Both the position numbers and the translations under genes were made by a program. From contig VCMS01000078.1 in the NCBI GenBank assembly GCA_022539475.1, forward strand, positions 120,448 to 184,447: a stretch of DNA of 64,000 nucleotides, in the 5' to 3' direction. The notes under the pieces were generated by a model, which saw nothing but the letters and a program-made list of their open reading frames with translations, did not search any database and was not told where the DNA came from. Shown here in pieces: positions 1-8,953 of the stretch (the stretch's first letter is position 1; each line of letters opens with the position of its first letter). Source of the stretch: Gracilaria domingensis. Taxonomy: Eukaryota > Rhodophyta > Florideophyceae > Gracilariales > Gracilariaceae.

Positions 1-2
1 GC

Positions 3-80
3 TTCCTTCTGGAAGTTTCTAGAACTTTCTGGAATTGTTCAAAATTTTCTGGATCATTTCAGAAGGTTCCAGAAATTTCC
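3..80. promoter_or_regulatory. Heat-shock-element-like array
   Basis: Seen directly: TTC and GAA triplets alternate at exact 5-bp steps, with TTC at 7, 17 and 27 and GAA at 12, 22 and 32. A second perfect run has GAA at 62 and 72 and TTC at 67 and 77, and imperfect units lie between. This is the nGAAn/nTTCn head-to-tail pattern bound by heat shock factor trimers. It could be the promoter of a host gene left of the window, or a remnant of an LTR promoter. No target gene is visible. Confidence 0.6.
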
Positions 81-173
81 TGTATTGCGCCGCAAATGCG
101 CCTCACACTACAACGCTCTCTTTCGTAGATTTCAAAAAGAAAACGTTCATTGCTGTTAGATCCGTGTGAGTAG

Positions 174-1156
174 TGTAGAGCAAAACCCAGTGGTGGGAAA
201 AGCACTCAAGGCGTTCGAGTCCTTGCTCCCTGTAAAGGGTAGACTCAGCGGGTGAGCCCTCCGAACACGGAAAGTGCGGGTGTAAGACCACCCGTGGTAC
301 GGGATATACCTACGGAGGTTGAGGGGTGACCGGGCCTTATCCAGGAATCCGGCGAAAAGTAACGGAGTGGTCGAGGAGGAAGGTACCGTAGAGCGGTGTA
401 AGCCCTAGGCAAAAGGGGAAAAAGAAGGGAAACCAAAGGGGGAAAAGAGAGGAATCCCGCGGCGGGACGTGCGGCAAGCGGCAACAGACCCGGCGCCGGG
501 AGACAACGATGTGTATTAAGCCCACGCGGCACAACTCTATACAGAGACGGAAACGCTACCAATTGTGGTGAAAGCAGTACAACTGCACAAATAAGAAACA
601 GAAACAGTCCGAAGACACGGAGTAAAACAGCCCGAAGGCAAAGCCACAATGGTCAGTATTGCCTGAATGATCCCGAGGGATGAAGCTGAGTCGTACCGTA
701 CGCGGTGTTTCTCCGGAAGGAGTTGTACACTTCGCGATGGCGAAACAGTTCAGAGCAGAACTCGGTTACCCTTTACTGAGAGGCGGAGGTGGCCGCGAGG
801 ATACCTCTTTATATCGTAACCGATTACTTAGTTAAACTAAATTAAATAAATAAAGTGCACGCTTGTGCAGGTGCACACACGTGGAAGGTGTGTAACCCGC
901 GGCGGCGGCCAGTAAACTATTCGACTATCGAACCAATTTCACCTGTGAAAGGGTCAACAGAACCACACGCGTACACGCGACCAATACTCATCCGCGCCAC
1001 GTCATGGCCGACCCCTCAGGGTGCCATATCTCAATGCGGCCAAAAGGTATCCCATCAGTGGGCCAATATTCATACCTTCCGAGTACCCGGAACCATCCTT
1101 ACCAGGGGTTTATGAAAACAATCCCCGTGTATCGGGCGAGCACGTTTTGCTCTACA
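174..1156 (-). repeat. 3' LTR of element A
   Basis: 983 bp. On the plus strand it starts TGTAGAGCAAAAC and ends with the inverted complement GTTTTGCTCTACA. It is nearly identical to 11267-12249. The polypurine tract lies just right of it (read on minus). Confidence 0.95.
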
Positions 1157-1175
1157 TATCCCCCTCCTTAGCGCA
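1157..1175 (-). other. Polypurine tract of element A
   Basis: On the minus strand the sequence AAGGAGGGGGATA directly precedes the 3' LTR, the expected site for plus-strand priming in reverse transcription. The same tract sits beside LTR D (59863-59875) and purine-rich equivalents sit beside the 3' LTRs of B and E. Confidence 0.8.
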
Positions 1176-1217
1176 GGAAACATCCGGCTTGCAAGCGGAG
1201 ACTCATCAGCGAGCTAG

Positions 1218-1225
1218 CATATAAG
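1218..1225 (+). promoter_or_regulatory. TATA-like box of the antisense gene, element A
   Basis: CATATAAG lies 62 bp inside the 3' LTR, on the strand of the antisense ORF. TATA-like boxes occupy the corresponding place in B (55618-55626, minus) and E (60872-60879, plus). Initiation about 30 bp downstream would fall after the ATG at 1237 and favour translation from the ATG at 1354. Inferred from sequence only. Confidence 0.45.
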
Positions 1226-1236
1226 CGTGGTCCACC

Positions 1237-3051
1237 ATGGACATATCCGAGATTCCGGTTCCTCGTCACAACGAGACACACGTGCAAACGCACCCAGCTT
1301 CTCTGCACTCAGACGATTCAGTACGTGAAGTTTCCTCTGCGATCGAAGATTCGATGAACCCTCACCAGGGCGACGAGCAGCCTTCCCAGACCAGGGTTCC
1401 GAACGTTTCGGGTCCCGCAACCCCTGCGACAGGGTATCTCGGCGGTTTCGCCTCCGCTCCTCTGCCTCAGAGTCAACACCACACGTCTACACCGAATCCG
1501 GTCGACGTCGCGGCGTGGAATTCCGCTCAGGCGGTGCCCTTGCTGGCGACTCCAGCTGGCTGGATAGCGCGTGAATCGCTCCTTGTTCAAGATCCGACTA
1601 CCGGAGGAAGCTGGGCCTATTCCAGAGCGCCCTGGTTTCACCCGACAGCGGTTCGCAACAGTGCGTTGATGGATTCATACACCGAGAACGGTATGCTGCC
1701 TGGCGGCCTGCACCGAGATATGGTGGATTCCTGGGATTGGAGAAACCGCGTGGCGGTTGCACCTCATGTGTTGTCACGAAAACGGCGCGGCCGTGGATAC
1801 GAAACGCTGGATGAAGCGCGCGCGGCTACGGCGCGATTGGCGTACTTTCGGAAGGACCGAGCCTCGTTCCCCGAGAGGATCCCCGAGTCATACGGGTTCG
1901 ACCTTTCCCGGTTCCGAACTTACGGAGAGATCAAGTATGGCGCGAACCTCGCGGACTTCCAAGCGGCGGAAAACTTCCCGGAGTCGATGCCGGTGGACAT
2001 TCTCCTGTTCAACAGGCCTATCCTGCGAGCGGAGTTCCGATATCTACATCGCCCTTCGGGAGAGGGAAGCTTCTTCGACCGATTGCGAAACGAACGCAAG
2101 TGGCGATCCCGGTTCGGGTATCTGATTCCACACCAGAACATGGAGGTTGAACCTTTGCGTCCGGACGCACTAGCGGGTCGATTCGCTCCACTCCCATCGT
2201 GGTGGGCTCACTATGAGGTACCACGCGGGTGTTTCTCGGAATTGCCTCCGTGCATCTCCTATGTGGGGTCACGCATGATTGCGAATCCGCACTCGGAGTA
2301 CTGGATGCTCTTCATCGCCGAATGGGCCGCTCGCGTTGCCGCGTTTACGCTATGGGAAGCATACGACCAGAACCGTGTTTGGTATTTGCCTCCGAGGTTA
2401 CGGAATGTGATTAGATCACTGGACTTATACACCGCGCTCGGTTCGGACGACAACGTCAGCGAGGTCCTCAGCCTTATCGATCTCATCGATTCCATTGATT
2501 GGAGTACCGTTCCGGCGGAAAACGTCCCCAGGGGCACTCGTTCGCACTACGACCGTTCGCCGGGGCGAAGACATCCGGGTGCCGGTGACTTCGTGTACTA
2601 CGATCCCTGGGAGGGAGTTACTGTCCCGAAGGAGCGGGTTCTCGTTCTACGCGGACTTCCTCGAGTGGTTCCGAGCGATCACCCTATTGGGTTTATATTT
2701 TCCGACAACTATTACTCCGTAGCAGGGGAGGACGATCCAATGATGGATGACACTGTGGAAGACCCGGCAACGGGAGGCCCGTCGGCGGCTTCCGCAGGAG
2801 TTCCGGTTGTCGGAGGGGCGTCTGCGCCAGTTGCTCTTCTTGGTTGGGGCGTGGGCCCTTCGCAGGGGAATATTGACCCTCGCGTGATAGCGATGCGCAA
2901 CCAACTCCTCGGACTTGGGGTGCCGGTTCCACCAGATATGTACGACCTCGGCCAGCTGTTGGCATTGGGAGCGCAGGCCTTCGCGAGTCAGCCTCCCCAA
3001 GCGGGGCCGTCCAACCCTGGAGGTGCCGGTCCTTCGACAGGATGGCAGTGA
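1237..3051 (+). CDS. Antisense accessory protein of element A (unknown family)
   Basis: Intact ORF of 604 codons on the strand opposite gag-pol, between the 3' LTR and the chromodomain ORF. I do not recognise the family. The N-terminal ~130 residues are Pro/Ser-rich with a GGFASAPLPQ motif. A Trp- and Arg-rich core follows, with motifs APWFHPTAVR, GMLPGG, ILRAEFRYLH, PRGCFSELPPC, RVWYLPPR, RSPGR and GDFVYYDPW. The C-terminus has GLGVPVPPDM and GGAGPS. All of these recur in elements B and E, so this is a real gene and not an overprinted shadow. The ATG at 1237 has a strong CCACCATGG context. The ATG at 1354 (residue 40) aligns with the likely starts in B and E and fits the TATA position better. 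No signal peptide, membrane segment or enzyme motif is evident, so nothing supports an envelope role. Confidence 0.85.
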   Translation: MDISEIPVPRHNETHVQTHPASLHSDDSVREVSSAIEDSMNPHQGDEQPSQTRVPNVSGPATPATGYLGGFASAPLPQSQHHTSTPNPVDVAAWNSAQAVPLLATPAGWIARESLLVQDPTTGGSWAYSRAPWFHPTAVRNSALMDSYTENGMLPGGLHRDMVDSWDWRNRVAVAPHVLSRKRRGRGYETLDEARAATARLAYFRKDRASFPERIPESYGFDLSRFRTYGEIKYGANLADFQAAENFPESMPVDILLFNRPILRAEFRYLHRPSGEGSFFDRLRNERKWRSRFGYLIPHQNMEVEPLRPDALAGRFAPLPSWWAHYEVPRGCFSELPPCISYVGSRMIANPHSEYWMLFIAEWAARVAAFTLWEAYDQNRVWYLPPRLRNVIRSLDLYTALGSDDNVSEVLSLIDLIDSIDWSTVPAENVPRGTRSHYDRSPGRRHPGAGDFVYYDPWEGVTVPKERVLVLRGLPRVVPSDHPIGFIFSDNYYSVAGEDDPMMDDTVEDPATGGPSAASAGVPVVGGASAPVALLGWGVGPSQGNIDPRVIAMRNQLLGLGVPVPPDMYDLGQLLALGAQAFASQPPQAGPSNPGGAGPSTGWQ

Positions 3052-3441
3052 TCCCAACGGTGGGTTCCCTCCATGATGGGCCGTGGTAGGCTCTGCGACC
3101 AACGCACTCCGCAATAGCTAGCGGTACAACTTCTCCTTAGAATAAAATCGACTTCGAGGTCACTTCCTTCATAACCGGTTTACGGTTCAACGCTTCTTCG
3201 CGTATCGTCATTCCCAGACGATCGTCTAGACTGCGTGTAGCTTCACGACATGTTCACATGGACCGTTAGACGGTAGTTCGCTACTTTCCGATAACTTGGC
3301 GTCCGTTAGACGGAAATCATCTTTTCTTCTTCATCCCTTCGATACTTCCTTCCTTGGGAACAAAGCAAACTTCTTGGTAGTACCATCAATGATTTTCCCA
3401 CGAGTGGGTCCGTCGATTGCCCTTACAACCCGACGGCACTG
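3052..3441. other. Convergent intergenic region with short hairpins (element A)
   Basis: Separates the 3' ends of the antisense gene and the chromodomain ORF. It holds short perfect hairpins of the form CCG-N5-CGG: AACCG..CGGTT near 3174, ACCGTTAGACGGT near 3262, TCCGTTAGACGGA near 3302, plus GACGATCGTC near 3218. Similar stems occur in the equivalent regions of B and E. It may serve as a two-way transcript end region; that role is inferred. Confidence 0.5.
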
Positions 3442-3675
3442 TCACCCTACTTGGGCCTGATCCAAATCTGGAGGCAGCGCTAGCCGCTTACGCCGGTAGT
3501 AGGCGAGAACCTTCGATCGAGGTAGATGTTCGATCGGCTCGAAAGTATCCTCCTCAGGGGAGTATCCGTACCAACGGACTTGGAATTCAGTCTCCCCATC
3601 GGGGTTCACGACGTGACTCACGATGCGTTCGATAACGAATTCCTGTGGGAACACTTCCCGTTCGCGGGCCTCCAT
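3442..3675 (-). CDS. Free-standing chromodomain protein, element A
   Basis: 77 codons, same strand as pol but about 745 bp beyond its stop. The sequence is a compact chromodomain: EFVIERIVSH, then FQVRWYGYSPEEDTFEP and IEHLPRSKV, with the aromatic cage positions expected for binding methylated histone tails. In chromoviruses this domain is normally fused to the C-terminus of integrase and directs insertion to heterochromatin. Here it is a separate ORF, and B has one of the same length and start (53047-53274). Splicing to pol is possible, because the frame upstream is open from 4338 to 3742, but stops lie between, so separate translation or splicing cannot be told apart. Confidence 0.8.
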   Translation of the reverse strand: MEAREREVFPQEFVIERIVSHVVNPDGETEFQVRWYGYSPEEDTFEPIEHLPRSKVLAYYRRKRLALPPDLDQAQVG

Positions 3676-4419
3676 GGTGTATGGGCCACTCCTGCTGACG
3701 CAGTATCACCTAGAGAGGTTGTGCAATTGCGCTAGCGTCCCTCAAGTGAGGCTTTCCAAGTGTTGGAGACGTGCTTCCTTCCGCGTTCCTCCCCAAATCC
3801 CCCTGCGGCGGCCGTACTGTAACTCGCGTCCTACGCGTCCTGTCCTCGAGCTAGAGGGATAGTTGCAAAGCTCTCGAGCAGACGAGTACAACGGTATCAC
3901 GTTATTAGATGATAGTCCAGAGACCGACAAACGGTAGTAATTCCGATTGACGAACTTCCCGGCCTTCACGGGGATAACCGTTTCGGTGACGGAGGTATGT
4001 ACAACACTCCCTGGGCAGGGCGGCGGTTCACCCGGTCCACGGGGCATGTGCCATGAGCTCTGATTGGCTCCGCGCCACAGATTGGCGACCACGACGACCG
4101 TGCGCGTGCTCTGCTCGGCCATCCGTTCGCGAAAGGTCGCCGACCGCTCATTAGGGCATTCCACGTTGTAACGTGCCACCGCGTGGCACGCGCCTGGTTC
4201 TGTCAGGCCCCGTGTCACGGAGATTGCACACGTGCAGCGGCGATGGAGCGCCAGGGCTCCATTCCACACCCAAGGTGGTGCACACTGTAGAGTGACGGCT
4301 TCCAAGAAAGCGTTACAAAATCCCACAAGGGAATCCACAATGAGTGGTCACATTTGGCACAACTCGTTCACGAGATCCACCAGTTCAGAGTCGCAGCGCT
4401 ATTCTTCCGCGTGTTGCGG
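3676..4419 (-). other. Spacer between pol and chromodomain ORF (element A)
   Basis: No recognisable domain. An open frame of 198 codons (4338-3742) is in phase with the chromodomain ORF but separated from it by stops. It could be an intron or untranslated leader; I cannot support it as a gene. Confidence 0.4.
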
Positions 4420-7400
4420 CTAGTCCGGATCAGTGGAAACGGTTTTCACAGTTTGACTGTCCTTTTCAACGCGGTTACGCGATTTCGGGCGGTTAGCGAT
4501 CCCAGGCTGGGCAGCTGCTTCTGCGGCGAAGCTCCGCCTCTCGCGGGGAGTACGAGTATCTTTCGTGATGTCGTCGGACGATACGGCGAAGTTTCCGCGG
4601 TTGGGGCGCGTCGAGGCGGCCGTGCCACTAGATTCTCCTACGGGAGCGACTGGATTGTCAGTGTGGCTCACATTTCTCGTGGTTTGGGAACCGGGCGACA
4701 CCGGAGCGTCAGTGCCAGTTGCAGCAACTGCAGTGTCCTGCCCCTCCTTAGGTGGCGCCACGGGCTCCATCAGGAGATGGGGTGGGGGGGTGACTCTTTT
4801 AAATACTCGTGCAGAGTCGTTGGAATTCGTCCAAGTAGTAGGAAGTTCAGTTCTGTGGTCAGAAGTACCTCCTGTAGGTAGATCTCTTAATCCTCGATGC
4901 GGGTGCGGAAGAATCGCCGGACGCGATGGCGTAGCATCCGTTGACGGAACTTCTTCCTGTAGAGGATCTCGTGATTGGGTATTGGTTGTAGATTGTCCGG
5001 AAGGCGGAGTAGGTGCCAGTACGACGCGATCACGCGATACACGCTCGTGTTGCTTATCAATGTCGATCACGACGGTATCTGGAGTGACAGAAATAACTTG
5101 ATACGGTCCGTCGGCGATCGGAGACAGTTTATGTCGTCGTTCCTTCTCAGGATTAGAATACTCCTTTCGTAGGAAGACGTAGTCATTAGCTTTCACCATT
5201 GATTGTTTGCCGCGTAATCGGCTATCGAAATTTCGCTTGTACGCGAGTTGAGCCTTCTCCATGGCCTTCCGAGCTAGCGGTACCATCTTCTTCAACCAAT
5301 TTTTCCAGGTGTCCCTGTACAAACCCGTCGACGGGAAAGACGATAGCGTCGCTTGAGCTTCAATTGCCACAGGTGGCGGAATCCTTGAGAAGACCAATTC
5401 AAACGGCGACAGCGACGTAACCCGATGTACCTGGGTGTTATATGCGTAAGTTATCGCATCAGTGTACAGGTCCCAATCCTTTGGGTGATCCGCAACGTAG
5501 GATCTCAATGCGTTTAGCATCGTACGGTTAAACCGTTCTACCTGCCCATTACACTCGGGATGATAGGTTGTTGTGAACAAATTCTTGATATCCAAGATAC
5601 GGCATACGTCCATAAAGAACTTTGACGCAAACTGCGAGCCATTGTCTGAAAGCAGATTAACCGGTGGCCCGTAAGTGAAGACCCAATGCGTCACAAATGC
5701 TTGTGCAACTGCTGCTGCAGTGATCCGCTTCAAGGGAACCGTTCGCATTAACTTCGGAAACCTGTCCGTGATAACCAGGAGATATCTGTGACCGCGTGCG
5801 GTTCGAATTAATTCGCCCAGAATGTCGATAGCGACGAACTCCAAAGGAGCCCGGGCTGGGAACAATGTCATCGATTTCGAGTTCCGTCGAAGTTTGACGT
5901 TATTCTTGGCGCATTCCGTGCATGAACGGCGTACTGCGTAGCAGTCGAATGCCATAGCTGGCCAATGAAAATCCCTTCGGAGAGTTAGATACAACTTCCT
6001 GCCACCACGGTGTCCCCCAATCTTTGCATAGTGGGATATATGGAGAACCCTCCATTGTAGGGAGTGTGGAACCACAATTTGAGGTCGTTGCCCAACAATC
6101 CTAACAAGGAATCCCTGATCGTTGATTAGAAAGGGTATCTTGAATCCCCCGTTGAGTCGGGCCCTTATCTGAGTACAGAAAGGATCCCCGTGTTGTTCAC
6201 GTATTACCTCTTCAGCGGTAATGGGTTCAAATGAACCGCGTAACGGTGTAACCGGTCTGGTGGCGAGTATGTCGTCGCAGACGTCGTCCAGAAAGTCTGG
6301 TTCTTCCTCGAATTCTTCAGCCAAGAAGCAGGGGATGTCGTCGTCATCGACAGGTTCTGCTTCACCAGAAGTTCCCAAGCGGGAGAGCGCATCTGCCTGC
6401 AAGTTCAGGGTTCCACGTTTGTAACGGACTTCGAAATCAAATTCCGACAAGCGGAGACGCCATCTCATAAGGCGGCCTGATGGCTCAGATATCTCCATAA
6501 GCCAACGGAGTGCCGAATGATCGGTGTGCACCTGAAAATGAGTTCCCATGAGGTACGGTCTCAGAGTTGAGAGTGCCCATACAACGGCAAGACATTCTTT
6601 CTCGGAAACCGAGTAGTTGCGTTCATGCACATTCAGGGAACGGGACCAGTATCCCACTGGGCGTCGTACGCCATCTTTCGAAACCTGGAAAAGCGCACAA
6701 CCAACTTGGTATTCACTTGCATCAGTATCCACTTCATAAGGAAGCCCAGGAGTGGGTAATGCTAAGACTGGCGGAGACGTAACGGCGGCGACAAGTGCCG
6801 AAAAGACGGACGCTTCCGCGTCGCCGAATGGTTCCAGTTTAACTGGCTGTCCTTTCCTGAGGAGAGAATTGAGAGGAGCTGCAGTATCAGCGAAATTCGG
6901 GACGAACCGACGGTAGACATAACACAAACCGAGAAATGATCGGAGTTCCGTTTGAGTTGTCGGATGTTTCGCTTCCTTCAGCGACTTCACCCTTACCTCG
7001 TCGGCCGAGAGTTTCCCTGGGCGAATAATGTGGCCCAGGTATTTCACCGAGTCGGTGAAGAATTCGCATTTCTTGAGCTTCAAGGTAACACCTGCGTCAC
7101 GCAGAACTTGCATCACTTCCTTCACATGGGACATATGTTCATCCATACTGTTGGAAAATACGACGATGTCGTCCAAGTACACAAGACAAGTCTTCCACTT
7201 GAATCTGGCCAACAGAATGTCAACCGCGCGCTGAAACGTAGCGGGAGCATTCGTTAGCCCGAAGGGCATCCGTTTGAAACGGTACAGTCCTTGGTGACAT
7301 ACAAACGCGGTCTTGTCGCGATCTTCCTTTCGAATTGGAACCTGCCAGTAACCCCAATTGGCTTCAAGGGCGGTAAATACTCTGGCGCTTCCCAGCGAGT

Positions 7401-8070
7401 CGATGTACTCATCCATCCGTGGAATCGGATATACGTCTTTGACGGTAACGACGTTGAGTCGCCTGTAATCGATGCAAAAACGCCACGATCCATCCGACTT
7501 CGGAACAAGTACAACGGGCGATGCCCATGAAGACTGAGCTGGCTCAATTACGTCGGCACGTAGCATCTTCTCGACTTGAGACTTTTCTTCTTCCCGCGCT
7601 TTCGGGCCTGCCCGATACGGGTGTTGCGCGATTGGGCGAGTATCTGGGAGCAGATCAATACGGTGCTCCGTAATTCCAATTGTTCCAAGGGAACCGTACC
7701 ACAAAGGAGTAAATTCTCTGAGCATGTCTCGCAAATTCTCGCGATGAGACGCTGGGACATGGTCCAGATTCAACTTCTCTATTTCCTCAACAGGATTCGT
7801 CTGTTCTGTGCCAGGGGGTAGCGCTGATTTAACCGGAATGAACGGTCGTTCGCGGCCCGAATTAACTAGATTCACCTCTTCAGTAGCGACTGCTTCCGGT
7901 ACAGCGGAGTTTCCATTTCTGGAGGAATCCGACAAAACGGAGTTTCCAGGACGCACCTCCCCTCCTTGGCTTCGGGCACACCGAGAACCTCGGACGTTGG
8001 GATTCTCGTCTGTACGAGCGCCTTCGGATGCGGCAGGACCGACCCCAGTACCTGGTGTTTGACTAGCCAC
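4420..8070 (-). CDS. pol: Pol (RT-RNase H-integrase) of element A
   Basis: 1216-codon reading frame. RT spans about residues 150-330 with YLDD at 298-301. RNase H follows (VDTDAS, EKECLA, HTDH), then a zinc-binding integrase N-terminus and the D,D-35-E integrase core (FVAIDILGEL, LLSDNGSQF, GQVERFN). The C-terminal ~250 residues are low-complexity Pro/Ser/Thr with a conserved LPHPHRGL. This is the Ty3/gypsy domain order. RT motif A reads TALEANWGYWQ, with Glu where the catalytic Asp is expected (B has TTLDANWGYWQ), which should damage polymerase activity. The frame is shifted from the protease ORF near 7950-8070, whereas B is continuous there, so this is probably a recent indel and not programmed. 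The first ATG is not necessarily a start. Confidence 0.93.
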   Translation of the reverse strand: MASQTPGTGVGPAASEGARTDENPNVRGSRCARSQGGEVRPGNSVLSDSSRNGNSAVPEAVATEEVNLVNSGRERPFIPVKSALPPGTEQTNPVEEIEKLNLDHVPASHRENLRDMLREFTPLWYGSLGTIGITEHRIDLLPDTRPIAQHPYRAGPKAREEEKSQVEKMLRADVIEPAQSSWASPVVLVPKSDGSWRFCIDYRRLNVVTVKDVYPIPRMDEYIDSLGSARVFTALEANWGYWQVPIRKEDRDKTAFVCHQGLYRFKRMPFGLTNAPATFQRAVDILLARFKWKTCLVYLDDIVVFSNSMDEHMSHVKEVMQVLRDAGVTLKLKKCEFFTDSVKYLGHIIRPGKLSADEVRVKSLKEAKHPTTQTELRSFLGLCYVYRRFVPNFADTAAPLNSLLRKGQPVKLEPFGDAEASVFSALVAAVTSPPVLALPTPGLPYEVDTDASEYQVGCALFQVSKDGVRRPVGYWSRSLNVHERNYSVSEKECLAVVWALSTLRPYLMGTHFQVHTDHSALRWLMEISEPSGRLMRWRLRLSEFDFEVRYKRGTLNLQADALSRLGTSGEAEPVDDDDIPCFLAEEFEEEPDFLDDVCDDILATRPVTPLRGSFEPITAEEVIREQHGDPFCTQIRARLNGGFKIPFLINDQGFLVRIVGQRPQIVVPHSLQWRVLHISHYAKIGGHRGGRKLYLTLRRDFHWPAMAFDCYAVRRSCTECAKNNVKLRRNSKSMTLFPARAPLEFVAIDILGELIRTARGHRYLLVITDRFPKLMRTVPLKRITAAAVAQAFVTHWVFTYGPPVNLLSDNGSQFASKFFMDVCRILDIKNLFTTTYHPECNGQVERFNRTMLNALRSYVADHPKDWDLYTDAITYAYNTQVHRVTSLSPFELVFSRIPPPVAIEAQATLSSFPSTGLYRDTWKNWLKKMVPLARKAMEKAQLAYKRNFDSRLRGKQSMVKANDYVFLRKEYSNPEKERRHKLSPIADGPYQVISVTPDTVVIDIDKQHERVSRDRVVLAPTPPSGQSTTNTQSRDPLQEEVPSTDATPSRPAILPHPHRGLRDLPTGGTSDHRTELPTTWTNSNDSARVFKRVTPPPHLLMEPVAPPKEGQDTAVAATGTDAPVSPGSQTTRNVSHTDNPVAPVGESSGTAASTRPNRGNFAVSSDDITKDTRTPRERRSFAAEAAAQPGIANRPKSRNRVEKDSQTVKTVSTDPD

Positions 8071-8951
8071 TGAGTGGTTTTGCCAAAGTTGGCAACCAGT
8101 ACCTTGAAAGGTTGATCGGGCTCGATAGAAACAACACCATTAGCTAAAGTGAGGTGTCGCTGATCGTATAACGATGAAGACGGTTGAACTAGTCGAATTC
8201 CACGTTGTTTGGAGACGCACTGCACCCACACCTGGGATTCCGGCGGGATTGAAACGGATTTCGCTATGCGAAGCTTTGTTGATTTCGGATCCACGTTTGG
8301 AACCTCCTGAGCCACAGGTAATGGAACGCGCTTCCGGATTGCGCGCCTCAACGGCTTCCGAACGATCGGAATGGTTGTACCGTCTCCCATTTCCACGGTT
8401 TTCGCCCTTGGGCGTATCGCTTCGACAAAGCGGTCGCAAAAATCACAACCGAGTATAACCGGTGCAGCGAGTGAATCGCAGACAACAAATTCAAGTTTCA
8501 CCATGTAGGTGCCAAGTCTCACTTTGAGAGTTAAGTAACCAACCGTGCGCAACGGGTTATTGTTCGCGTCAGCGATATCCAAGCCTGGACCATAGCGAAC
8601 GAATTCCCGAAGTGCCGGGGGCACTAACGAAGAGTGAATAAGATTTGGCGCAGCGCCCGTGTCCAACACGGACAGTTGACGAACCATAAACTGGTGTGAT
8701 AAGCCGAGGTCGGCGTAAACCTTATAATTCCTCTTGGCCATCACAAGGACTCTATCCGGGTTACAGAAATTTCGGGACCGTACCCACGGACGACGGAGAA
8801 CCGTTAAAAGCTCTGAGTCCACGTCGGATTGAGCCATCTTCCTCGTAAGGATCTTCCTTTTAAGGAAAGTGACCGGGGAGCGAAGCGGCGGCGCCTCGGG
8901 CGTCTCCGACTTCGGCTCAGGAGACGCCCCTCCCGCAGGGGGAACTCCCAA
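7872..8951 (-). CDS. pro: Protease region of element A pro-pol
   Basis: Open frame of 359 codons beginning at the gag stop. It holds the aspartic protease active site LSVLDTGAAPNLIH, then VILGCDFCDRF and the linker to RT. It lies in the -1 frame relative to gag and is entered through the G AAA AAC slippery site at 8957-8963, so no start codon of its own is needed. The last ~28 codons diverge from B after a frameshift; the proper continuation lies in the frame of the RT ORF. Confidence 0.88.
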   Translation of the reverse strand: MGVPPAGGASPEPKSETPEAPPLRSPVTFLKRKILTRKMAQSDVDSELLTVLRRPWVRSRNFCNPDRVLVMAKRNYKVYADLGLSHQFMVRQLSVLDTGAAPNLIHSSLVPPALREFVRYGPGLDIADANNNPLRTVGYLTLKVRLGTYMVKLEFVVCDSLAAPVILGCDFCDRFVEAIRPRAKTVEMGDGTTIPIVRKPLRRAIRKRVPLPVAQEVPNVDPKSTKLRIAKSVSIPPESQVWVQCVSKQRGIRLVQPSSSLYDQRHLTLANGVVSIEPDQPFKVLVANFGKTTQWLVKHQVLGSVLPHPKALVQTRIPTSEVLGVPEAKEGRCVLETPFCRIPPEMETPLYRKQSLLKR

Positions 8952-8953
8952 GT

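Noticed and set aside
200..222. GTTCGAGTCC, like a tRNA T-loop or Pol III B box in LTR A
   Set aside because: The other LTR has GTTCAAGTCC, no A box or cloverleaf fits, and it is not seen in LTR B.
245..649. 134-codon hydrophobic ORF in both LTRs of A (also 11338-11742), with similar long frames in the other LTRs
   Set aside because: The LTR sense strand is pyrimidine-rich and so poor in stops. The peptides of A, B, D and E do not align, so they are not conserved proteins.
1237..3051. Envelope gene as an identity for the antisense ORF
   Set aside because: No signal peptide, transmembrane helix or cleavage site, and it lies on the opposite strand from the usual env position.
4565..5101. 178-codon plus-strand ORF opposite the pol tail of A
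   Set aside because: Shadow of the low-complexity C-terminus of pol; not found in B.
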